64,000 nucleotides of DNA from Rhabditoides inermis (lineage: Eukaryota; Nematoda; Chromadorea; Rhabditida; Rhabditidae): the NCBI GenBank assembly GCA_963966185.1, contig CAWZYM010000246.1:242198-306197 (forward strand). Reading direction: 5' to 3'. The notes beneath the pieces were generated by a model. The model was not told the DNA's origin. It made no database searches and saw only the letters and a program-made list of their open reading frames with translations. This document shows positions 42,787 to 53,082 of the stretch, in pieces; the stretch's first letter is position 1, and each line of letters starts with the position of its first letter. A program made the translations under genes and the position numbers.

Positions 42787-43704
42787 ATATATCACACTGT
42801 CTCTGTAAGAATCGGACGAGGTGGTTACTAGGAGCTATGTCAGCGCACATTGGTCCTCTACAAGATGCAAATAGTCGTTTTTGTCAATTATGCAAATTTG
42901 GCCCATTAATGGACCACTACCTCAACTCGGTCCATTTTTGCCAAAACACTGAAAATAAGAGCTCGTTCAATTCCTTATCGGTCTCTGAAAATTTTTTCAT
43001 ATAAAATGTTTTAAGTTCAAAAAAGTTATGATCAAAAAAATTTGCATATTTTCGATTTTTTTGAAAATGTTGCTGACCTGAAAAGCAAGAATAATTAGCA
43101 CCATTGGAAATGGATGGCAGATGACGTCATGATAGATTTTCATGAAAACACGTCCATATACTAAACAAAGTGCGTAGATTATCATAGTGTATTTGCTTTT
43201 TGCTTCTTCGCAGTGACACAGGGCGAAAAATCGAAAAATGCCGAATATTCGCTTTACGGACCACTTTCAACCGTCTGGATAGCAGATGATGTCAGGATTG
43301 ATTTTTTTTCATAAAAATCATGTAGACCAAACAAAACACGCTCTTTCAAATAGTGCTAATTATTCTTGCTTCTCAGGTCAGCAACATTTTCAAAAAATCG
43401 AAAATATGCAAATTTTTCATTTTTTTGATCATAACTTTTCTGAACTTATTTTTTTCGAAAAACATTTTATATGATAAAGTTCTTAGAATCTGATAAGAAA
43501 TCGAACAAGCTCTTATTTTTAGTGTTTTGGCAAAAATTGACCGATTTGAGGTAGTGGTCCCTTAATGGGCCAAATTTGCATATTTGACAAAAACGACCCT
43601 ATACATCTTGTAGAAGACCTGCAATAATCTTTGTATACACCGGCATAGCTCCTAGTAACCACATGCCCAAAAAGTGTCCGATTCTTACAGAGACGGTGTG
43701 ATAT
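42787..43704. mobile_element. foldback element 2, about 0.9 kb
   Basis: The arms of about 330 bp are inverted copies. The outer ends read ATATCACACTGTCTCTGTAA and TTACAGAGACGGTGTGATAT. Other pairs include GGAGCTATG/CATAGCTCC, GCTGACCTGAAAAGCAAGAA/TTCTTGCTTCTCAGGTCAGC and the ATTTGCAT-rich blocks. Weaker inverted similarity seems to continue to about 42690 and 43800. The centre has two direct repeats around AGATGACGTCATGAT (43119) and AGATGATGTCAGGAT (43284). No coding capacity was seen. Confidence 0.8.
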
Positions 43705-43859
43705 GTCGTGATGTGCTGATGTAAGCAGACTGGAAAAATAAGCGTTTGTTGCCGGTCTTCGGACAGACTGAATCCAACGCGGTCAGGGGAAAGGGGGCGG
43801 GTCAAGCAGTCGCTCGTGGCTCGCACTCGACCCCCTCGCTCGATAGCTCTCTTGCCCGA

Positions 43860-43862
<3 letters not shown>

Positions 43863-43941
<79 letters not shown>
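43863..43941. repeat. (GA)n microsatellite
   Basis: Nearly pure GA run of about 79 bp, just outside foldback element 2. Confidence 0.9.
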
Positions 43942-43943
<2 letters not shown>

Positions 43944-44715
43944 AGCTGGCGGCCTTTTCTTATAGCTTCGTATTGGTGTAGTTTAGTTTTAGTGAACGAA
44001 TGTGTTGGCTACAGAACACATTATACTTCGTTTCAAACGCTCGCTACTCTTTGTGCATGCGGCATGTGCTGCCCTTTCGCACAGATGTGGCAATGTCTCC
44101 CTCCGTAGTCACAACTTTCTTTGTATTTGCCGCCGACTGTCGATTCCTGCACGCTTGCCACTTCTGTTTTTCGAAGTGCTATAGTATGGTTGATGAAATC
44201 TTCAAACAACTCACTTTCAAAAAAAAATGGTGTAACTGTGGGTTATGAGAATTTCCAAAGTTCGCGCGAAGTCACCACGCACTGAGACCGTCTAGGTGCG
44301 CAAGTTTGGAATCTGTGGCCGCAAGAGTGGTAGCCACTCTATTATTCTCTGCGCCACGCAGTTCACTAGGTAATCGCTCTCACAGATGGCTTCCTCCATA
44401 CTTTCAAGAACTGTTCTCTATTATGAGCGATCGTTAATATATCTGCAGATAGCAGCCTATTGAAACTTCCTAACAAAACAGAATGAACGCGTAGTTTTAA
44501 AAAACACCCGACACTTGTTTGGGCAACCGCTGGGGGATCGGACTTAAATATTTTTTTAGTTTGGTTCTCAGTTTATGTTCTATGGTTGAAAATGAAAATG
44601 TATGCCAATTTACCTTGTGATAGGAAACAATGAAGCGCGTCAGAATGACTTTCATATCAGTTTTTTAACCATTTTTTATTACATGCGTTCAGTTCTTAGC
44701 CTGGACTGTCTAACA

Positions 44716-46102
44716 TTATTTGTTCACATACATAGTGTGTGATACGGTCACAACAGGATTTTTTTCTGGCCGTCGAGCAATATACACAGTGAGCCATCTG
44801 AGAACCACTTTCCGATAAGGCTTGTTCACAAAAATCAAAGCGAGGACAGACGTCGATGAATACACGGAAAACAGCGGAAACACCCACTCGCAGTGGCCTG
44901 AAACAATGTTTTACTGACAAATGTGATTGTTATTTTACAGCTGGCAAATTCTAGTTTGGAGACCACTGAAATGAGTATAAAAGCAGCCGGAGCAACAATC
45001 AGCAGAAACGGAACCAGCGTCTGTGAATGTATCATAAATGAAAATACGAAAAACAAACTGTACTTGAAGGAGAACATCGTAAATCGATGCTTTAATAGTA
45101 GCAAATGTTGAAGGCGCCATGTTGTGCTTGAAAGAAAACAAGAACGTGAACGAATAATATGTCAGAATCAAAACATTGCAACTTAGTAAAACAATGAATC
45201 CCTGAATTAATGAAACGTGTGTAAAAAAGTGTATAATGAAAACGAGTTATGATCAAACTAAAACTCACAATGATAATGAAAGCCGTCACGAGAATTATAA
45301 TCGAGTCCTCAGTCTCAAAATCTAACAACTGCCAGTCGTGAGAGGAATATTTGTCAAAAAGCCACAACACTTCAGAGTATTCCTGGTGAAAAATTAAAGT
45401 ATTTACATTTAGTTAAGTTGTTTCAAAAAAATTATAACTTACAGTGATTATTTGGTTTCTAGTAGGTGGAAGGACGGCTAATGGGTCACATAAAAAAACA
45501 AACAGAAAAGATAGGACCACCAGAACAGGATAGTACATTATGTACACTTTGTTTTTGTGGTTGTAAAGTTGTTTACATCTGTTCGTGACTTTGCAAACTG
45601 ACTGAAAAAAAGATGATTCTGAACTCTGAATTGAAAAAGGATTATTACAAAAAATCTGAAGAAATAAATCTGTACGATGGTGACTCCAACGAACGCCAGA
45701 CAAAAAATAACAACAGCCTTTAACACAATTTTTAATTTAAAAGATTAGTTATAACAATATTTGTTCACTTACTGTAAGATAGAAGACATTTATATGGACC
45801 ATCGTACCAATCCATCCTGCTGGAAAACCTATAGGGTAAGGTAGAAAAAGGACTGGTTGTATGCTGACCACAGCAAAATCCAAAAGCAGAACAGCCAACG
45901 AAAATAGAAAAATAGAAACATTTATGTTAGTTACGCAAACCTGGTGCCATAGCAAATGCAGCTTAAACGCATCCATTGCTTTAGGAGAATGAAATAAAAG
46001 AAAGTAGCTCGCAAGAAATGTGAACGGAAACGACAAAAATGCCGAATACTGCATGTAGTATTGGACAAACGGCTGATCACAAAACGTTGAGTTCAATGAC
46101 AT
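44716..46102 (-). CDS. nematode seven-TM chemoreceptor, Srh/Sri type
   Basis: Chemosensory G-protein-coupled receptor of the large nematode Str superfamily, most like the Srh/Sri families, expected in sensory neuron cilia. The N-terminal exon reads from MSLNSTFCDQPFVQYYMQYS through FTFLASYFLLFHSP and MDAFKLHLLWHQ. Then SIFLFSLAVLLLDFAVVSIQ and FLPYPIGFPAGW follow, a pattern typical of Sri/Srh proteins. Further exons hold TM segments (IMYYPVLVVLSFLFVFLCDP; SLFFVFSFMIHSQTLVPFLL). The last exon, in the corrected frame, ends with VFPLFSVYSSTSVLALIFVN followed by KPYRKVVL and a TAA; the PYR after TM7 is a family hallmark. All exons join without stops, so the gene looks intact, although exon borders near 45100-45400 are approximate. 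Confidence 0.82.
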
Positions 46103-46284
46103 ACTTAGAATAAAATATAGTCGATGGGAAATCAGAAGCTGTGTGCAAACATATGGAACAGGTGGAATCGGCCGTCAACAGGTGGAATCGAAATTGAGAG
46201 AAAAAGAGATAGAAAGAGAGAGAGAAAAAAGAGAGACAGAGAAAGAGAGACAGAGACAGCTAGCAAATCTAATGTCTATTACAA

Positions 46285-46415
46285 ATTTAGTAAAAAGCGC
46301 AGTTTGTGATTTGTTTTACTACAGAAGTTCTAAAATTTTACTAAAAGTCGTGAGCTTCTTTACTAAAATCGAAGCGCGCCAGTTTAGTGAAATTTTAGTA
46401 AAATTTCAGTACCGA
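46285..46415. repeat. TTTTAGT/ACTAAAA motif cluster, left
   Basis: CTAAAATTTTACTAAAAG, TTACTAAAATCG and GAAATTTTAGTAAAATTTCAG occur within 130 bp, preceded by GA-rich DNA. Confidence 0.55.
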
Positions 46416-47637
46416 AATTCAAATGGTATTCATGGTCCCGGCACGAAAACAAATTAACCGTACGATTTATGTTTTTACATGCTGATAACTAATGTCAGCT
46501 GTTTGTTTTATTTCTCTTTTCAATGTTTTTATGTTGTTTTATTTCGTAAATAAACATCGTCCGTAAACTTAAAAACATTCAGGCGATGTCTACTGCGATG
46601 GAATGCGGTGCGTAGTCGAATTCTTTGTGCGATAACCAGCTCACGGCTCGATACAAGGTTCGACACAATAATAGGAAACTGGTGCAAAGATACTACCGTA
46701 ACCCAACCCTTGGCAAAGTGCCAAATCATAACATAAACGAAAAATATTCCCCCTCCATCCCCTACGTTAACAAATTATACAGTACTCACGTGACGCAGTA
46801 GTCGTGCGGCAGACTACTGTAATTTCTCACATTTCGGAAATCAGTTACGATTTTAGTTGAATTGTCTTTGTCTTGTCGATACGAGTAAATTGGGTTCTTA
46901 TTTTTGAAATTTGGACCATTTTAAGCATAACCATTTATCGCCACCCGGGCTAATTTCCAGTTGAACTGTATTGATTGTTCAAATTTGCCTTCCACTCTCT
47001 CTTTTATGACCCTCTCACATGTCTGCCGCACTCTCTACCCACGCCGCTCTCTCACTACCCACGCTCACTCTTGGCACCGATGCGCGTCACGTTATTACTG
47101 TATGATGGAGTGGGTAGTCAACAGATTACATCGGAATCCTATGAAACATGGTATATTCCTGATTCGGAAAACGAGACACAATCATTTATAATATTTTTGT
47201 TTTTAAAGTACATGCTGAAATTGCGAGTGTCTTTTCAGAAGTTGACCTTATGACACAAGCAGTCGCGCAGCAGACTGTAACCGCTCAAGGCAGAGTAGCC
47301 ATGTGCGATTGGATGACAATGGGAGAGACTGGATGCACTAAACGGGCTTCGTTTTATCGGGGGACAAATCATTTGTGCAATTCAAATGAGAAAATATGTC
47401 TTCATACGAAGCTCACAGACACAACAATCAAATACCAGAGCAGTTATTCTTATCAAAATCGGAAAAGTATGCGTTTGTCCAAACGGCAAAGTGACAATCC
47501 ATTACCATTATGTCATGAAAAGTGAACATGTTTCATTTTGAAAAGAGCTCAAAACATTTTTTCAACCTAAATACACTATGGGGATTCCGTTAGTAATGTT
47601 TTTTTATGAAAACAGTAAAACAAAAAGATATCGTGTT

Positions 47638-47912
47638 TGGGCCCACACAGTCCCACACCGGGGGCACAGAGTGAGCCCGTCGGGCCCATACGGTCCCACA
47701 CCGGGGACACTCAGTGGGACCGCCGGTCCCACAGGGTGTGAACCCGAAAAAAAAATCAAAATTTCAAAATTTCAAAATTCTGTAAACGCAGATCGATGCG
47801 GAATGCTTTTCTCATTTTGTATAAAAAATTTCATGAGAAAATGTTTTGATTTGATCGAATACGGGGTGCGGGCCCACTCGGGCCCACACCGGGGGCACCC
47901 GGGCCCACACTT
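47638..47912. repeat. GGGCCCACAC repeat cluster
   Basis: The words GGGCCCACAC, CCCACACCGGGG and GGGCCCA recur in two blocks (47638-47745 and 47868-47912) in otherwise AT-rich DNA. The base composition is sharply different from the flanks. Confidence 0.6.
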
Positions 47913-48554
47913 TTGCTATTCCATGTGGCGAGTAGTGTACGTCGTTGCTCTTGTTCTTCTTTTGATATCCAAAATCCCAGCATGACGTGAAATTACGAAA
48001 TGACGAATTTTCGCTAAAAAAATAATAAAAGTAATCTGATTTGTCAGGCATAAAAACAATTTCCTTCCGCGAAAATAAATGTTCTCCGCACGAATACGAA
48101 CCACTTTTATCGGTCGTTTCAATAGGGCGTATCGACCCGTGCAGCTGGATTTGAGATAAAAGGTAGGATTCTTTTCATTGTTTGTATGAAATTTTTTATC
48201 TTGTTTTTAGCTTTTTATCTTGTTTCATCGTTGTCATTCTCACTACATGTACTTCATATTCGTATTCAATTTCACGTGTAACTGTATGTTTTCAGTGTGT
48301 CTACGCGTTGTGAGCAATATGAGTGTGAAGAAGACAATGATGTGAGGCGAGAAAGCGACTGTGCAGCACAAGGATCCGTCTACAAGAATCAAGACAAGCT
48401 AGAAGACTGTCAACATAAACAGCTCCTGTTCTTCTATATTTCAAATGTGTTTGTGTTTGAATTTGAATATACGTGGCATTAGTATCACTATCTGCAAAAA
48501 TGAAGTGTTCAATCGACAATCGCACCCGTTGCGGAGCCCAATTTCATTCAGAAA

Positions 48555-48710
48555 AGTACTAAAATTTTAGTCGGCAGACGCTAAAATTTTAGTGATGAAA
48601 CACTACAATTTTAGTAAGGAAAAACTAAAATTTTAGTAAAAAGTGTGAAATTTCGTTACTAAAATTGTAGCTATTTTTTAGTGACGGAACGCTAAAATTT
48701 TAGTAACGCG
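48555..48710. repeat. ACTAAAATTTTAGT palindrome cluster, right
   Basis: At least six copies of CTAAAATTTTAGT or close variants lie within 155 bp. Each is a near-perfect palindrome. Confidence 0.65.
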
Positions 48711-49100
48711 GACTTTACCGAGAGAGACAGAGAGAGATTCTATTTACGTGAAAAAAAGAAAAGAAAGCAAAAAAGTAAAGAGTTATGCTTTCACAATCAA
48801 TTCGATTTGAGTTGTTAGGAAGTGAAGACGACAAAGAGACAACGTTTTCATAAATTTGCATAACGTCTTTCTCAAATAGCATTTTCTACATCTCATTTCC
48901 TATCTCATCTCGCGCTGTCTCGTCATTTGCCGCGCCCTCTCACCCGCGTGCGGTCGATCGATCGATACCGCGGCCCGCACTATCTCTCTCTCTCTCTCTC
49001 CTCTCACCCACCGCACACACAGGGACAGTCAGCTGGCTGCTAGGCGCGCCCGCCCTTCCACTTTGCCCCGTCCCCCCGCTCCTTCCGGCACTTCTCAACT

Positions 49101-49927
49101 ATGCCCGACGACATCCCCAATGTTCCCCGTCACAGAGGCAAGAAGAACCGACCGCAGGGTGAGTGTCCGTTTGTTGCTGGCGGTTTTCGTGTTTATTGCC
49201 GCGCGTGAATCAGTGTGTATGATGATGATGGTGGTGAAAGAAGGGAAAGTGATACTTGCCCATTCTAATGCTGTGCGCTGCAGACACTGCGTGGAAGCAG
49301 CAGCGTCTGCCCGCACTGCGCCCCATTCTCGACGCCAGGTGAGACTCTCTTCTCAAATTCACCTCACCTATCCACGTATCAAATTGGAACTCTCAGATTC
49401 CAACTTTGACTGAAAAGTGAATCACTCTCTATATCCCTTTCTCTCTCTTTCTTCATCCCACCCTATTTCTTTGCAGGAGCGCTATTCCCATATGCATCTC
49501 TGTCGGCGTCGTGTTCATTGGCATAGGCGTCGCACTTTATCTCGCCGCCAGATCCGGTGAGCTTTCTACCTTATATATTTATTTACTTTTGTGTGAGCAT
49601 AATGTATGAAAGTATGCATTTGGGGGAAGTGTATCTCGAGTATGACAAACGAAAGTCGGCACAGTTCTACAGCACTTGCGTAGACACAAGTTCAAACGTC
49701 GCGAGTTTATGTTTGCCGACGGAGACTACATGTGTGTGTCACATACTATGACTGTGCTTCACACTCGCTTTCGCGTTCCATGGTACTGCAGTGTGTGTGT
49801 GCACAGCGGTCTTAAAGATTCTACGAGAGGAAGAAGAGTGTTTTCTTTTAGCCAAGGAAGAGGTGATCGACTACACGGACTGCCGCGATGGAAATGGCGA
49901 GATGCAGGTGCGAAGCTCCCCATTCTC

Positions 49928-49971
<44 letters not shown>

Positions 49972-51477
49972 CTCTCTCTTTCTCTCTGTCTGTCTCTTTC
50001 CCTTTCCCTCTCTCCTCACCCCTTCCCTTGCAGTCCCAACTCGTCCAGTTCGGCAACTCTTCCACCTGTCGCTTCGACGTCTTCCTCACCGAATCGTTTG
50101 AGGTACGCTAGGATACTGTAGATCATAGTAAATCTACGGTATTTTGTTTGAGTAGAAGCCAATGTAAAGTTTGGTTGAATTGTTAATGTTGTAGGTTACT
50201 CATAAATGTATGTATCGCGTTGCAGGGCAAGGTGAAGTTTATGTACGGTCTGGAAAAGTACTACCAGAACAACCGGCACTACGTAATGTCGCGGAACGAC
50301 GAGCAGCTGTTCGGCACACTCGACCAGGTCGGAGGATGCGATCCCATCGACTACGCGGTACGTCGGACGCGCAGCAGTGTAGCAGACGAGATCCATAGGC
50401 GATCACGTCTGTTAGTCGCAGTCTGTTGTGGTGTGGCAGTTGCTGTTCCACTTTCGAATAACTGAATAAAATCAGGACGGCGAAGAGAAGAAGGTTCGGT
50501 ATGCGCCTTGCGGTTACATTGCCAACTCAATGTTCAATGGTTAGTGGTAAGAGAGTATCCTTTTCTCTTTCGTCCGTTCTCTTTATTTTCTTCTCTTTCT
50601 GTCCCTCTCCCTCTCTCGCCTTTTCTCTATTCATCTTTCCTTGCAGACACGTTTCGCCTTTTCTACAGCGCGAATGGCCAGCTCCACCCTGTGCCGTGGT
50701 CGTTTGACGGTCAGTCAATCAGATGGTTGTCGAAAAATTATTTCAAACATCGAAAATTCAAAATACTAATACATCCGAAGTAGTCATAATTCTTTTGCAT
50801 CGATATGTCTGCTTCTGTGGCCCACTCACTGCGCGATCGCCATGCCTATGTTCTTCTGACATCTGCAAATATATTCCGTTTGCATTCAGCTGAACATTTC
50901 CTGTCAAAAACATTATGTTGACCAATAGTTCTACAGTACCCTGAAGTCTTAGGCAGTGAAAATTCCATTACACATTCACCGTTTCTTTTTTGTGAAGTTG
51001 GCATCACATCTAGCTAGCGTAGTGGTAACGCTCTCGCTTGAAAAGAGTATGTTTTATTTGAAAATATCATCGAAAGAACTATGATCTTCTCTAACCACCC
51101 TAATGTCTTTCGTGATAAGCGGGAAACTCATATGCAAGCCCACTATGAGGTGCCTTGTTTCTACGAGAACTGTTTGCAAGACCTAGGGAAGTTTTTTCAT
51201 TGAAAACCACCCTTTCTTCGTTTGTGTTGGATCAAGTTTTTTCGATGAAAATGGAGATGTAACACAAAGGGTTGAAACTGTGTGAAATTTTTGTCGGTAG
51301 TTTCTAAAATGTTCATCGATAGTAGATAAAAGTTGGTTTTCGACATGGAAAAAGCGTAGATGTGTGTGTGTGTGTGTTGCAGGCGTGATCCACGGCTACG
51401 AGCGCACGAAGAAGTTCAAGAATCCGCCGCACGAGGAGGGACAGCTGTGCAAGGCCTTCAAGGTACGCACTGTCGGC

Positions 51478-51522
<45 letters not shown>

Positions 51523-52619
51523 GAGGGAGAGAGAGAATGTTCAGAAGAGTATAGTCTGGATTTTCAGGACGCGAATACTGTGCGTCCCCCTGCGTGGCAG
51601 CGCGACGTCTGCGAACTGGGCACGGACGCCGACCCCAGCTACACCAGCGGAGACCCCGGAGTCGGTGAGTGCACAGAAGAGTTCCATCTTCGAATGCGAT
51701 GCTATGTATACAATGTAGTGATGTGATATCATAGCGACAATACTTTTCCAGGCCTCGAATTCCTCGACTTTATCGTGTGGATGCAGCCCGCGGCGCTGCC
51801 CAAGTTCCGCAAGGTGCGTTCAGAGTGTCCAAGTACCACACTGTTCACGTGTACAGCCCTTTTTTGGCCACACTCTTTTATTGCCGGAAAGCATTTGTTT
51901 TATCACTCATAGAGAATGACAGATCTACTGCACTTGTTGTCTGTCGAAAACAAGACAGTCATCAATTCTTTCCATGATAAAATGCGATGATGGTAGTATT
52001 TCGACAGACCCCCATATCATTTCCAACACTATGGCTAACTATTTCGCAAGCGTTTATACACCCCCTACCCAATCAATCAATCCACCATTCGCCCCACGCA
52101 CTCACTCAAATCTTTCATCATTCATTCACTCTCACTGACGTTCTTGCCGCGTTCAAAACTGTGAATTTCAACGATCTTCTTGCACATGTTGTCACACTTC
52201 AGATGCACCGCGTGCTCGACCGCGCGCATCCATCGGACACGGACGGGCTGTTCAGCAAGGGACTGCCGGCCGGCAACTACACCCTACAGATCAAGTATAG
52301 TGAGTGGCCAGTTGACATATGCGTTGTGATTGTCAGATAGAAAGACTTCTTTTTCAGACTACCCTGTGTCGTCGTTCCACGGTCGCAAATCATTCATCAT
52401 CGCCCGCGACAGCTGGTTCGGTCCGCGCAATTTCTTCCCAGGAGTCGCCTTCCTGTCTGGTGAGAATGCACATGTTTGCCCCAAAGTGTCACAGCTCTTC
52501 TGTGAACTCCTTCTGTTCACCATCCGTAACTGATACATGTTTCAGTGGGCTGTGTGCTCTTGGCGCTCTCTATCGTCTTCTTCTTCTTCCACCTTTACCA
52601 AATGCGAAAGTTTAACTGA
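49101..52619 (+). CDS. CDC50 family flippase subunit
   Basis: Beta subunit of P4-ATPase lipid flippases, needed for their exit from the ER and for aminophospholipid transport across the bilayer. The start gives MPDDIPNVPRHRGKKNRPQ, then DTAWKQQRLPALRPIL, the conserved motif before TM1 (AIPICISVGVVFIGIGVALY, 49484). The ectodomain shows FLTESFEGKVKFMYGLEKYY, NNRHYVMSRND, APCGYIANSMFNDTF and FIVWMQPAALPKFRKM. TM2 is VGCVLLALSIVFFFF and the tail ends MRKFN. N-glycosylation sites are visible at NSS and NDT. The blocks match human CDC50A in order. C. elegans has three such genes (chat-1 to chat-3); which one this equals was not determined. Two introns are almost pure CT or GA tracts. Confidence 0.94.
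49932..49992. repeat. (CT)n tract in CDC50 intron
   Basis: CT repeats fill most of the intron before the exon starting SQLVQFGN. Confidence 0.85.
51008..51050 (+). repeat. tRNA-like half in CDC50 intron
   Basis: TAGCTAGCGTAGTGGTAACG resembles an A-box and D-arm and is followed by CTCTCGCTTG, as in the copy at 6826. No B box was found, so this is a truncated relic. Confidence 0.25.
51483..51535. repeat. (GA)n plus G run in CDC50 intron
   Basis: The intron before the exon starting DANTVRPP is mostly GA repeats with an internal G run. Confidence 0.85.
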
Positions 52620-53082
52620 TTTTTTTTTTGCATCTCGTTCACTTTGTTTCCGTTTTGCACCGCGTTCTAGTTAATCAGCTATAGGATTTTTGTGCAATCG
52701 ATTTAGTTTTCGTACGGGTATTGTTTTCATCGCCGGTCGTTTTCTTGATAAATTTTTTCTCCGCCGTTTCATTTTTCAATGTTGAAGTCCCATTCACGGA
52801 GCGAAAACGCAGCGAGACTGCCGACTTTCGTCGCGGCCAGTTAGAGTGCAGAGAAACCAGACGCGCGGGGGGCATACGCGCAGAGGGCAGCGATCCGCCC
52901 CCTGGCTGGCAGAGAGAGAGACTCACGACTCACCTGAAACAATCTGGGAATATGACTCAGAATGGTCTGATTTCAACAAAAATCGAATTTGGGACATATA
53001 AACACACATTGAACGTTCCTACAAAGAATCTCCTCTGAAATTGATTCGTAGGCACGCCTACGAATCTCTCTAATCGCCGCAC
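52620..53082. other. spacer between CDC50 gene and satellite
   Basis: About 460 bp. It has a GC-rich middle (52790-52920) and, at 53043-53066, a perfect 11-bp hairpin (GATTCGTAGGC, AC loop, GCCTACGAATC) just before the first satellite copy. Confidence 0.5.

Larger units (their letters stand above)
42271..44715. other. intergenic, 2.4 kb, mostly repeats
   Basis: Apart from foldback element 2 and the GA tract at 43863-43941, no exon is supported. Small frames at 43999-44248 have no recognisable motif. Confidence 0.4.
46103..49100. other. intergenic, 3 kb, repeat-rich
   Basis: No supported gene. It holds two clusters of TTTTAGT-type palindromes, a GGGCCCACAC cluster and GA tracts, listed separately. 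Confidence 0.4.

Noticed and set aside
45538..45726. Separate small membrane proteins in the minus-strand frames at 44.8-45.7 kb
   Set aside because: They are exons or exon-plus-intron readings of the single chemoreceptor gene.
47578..47985. 135-codon frame through the GGGCCCACAC blocks
   Set aside because: The frame is built from repeat words and has no start context, homology or splice signals.
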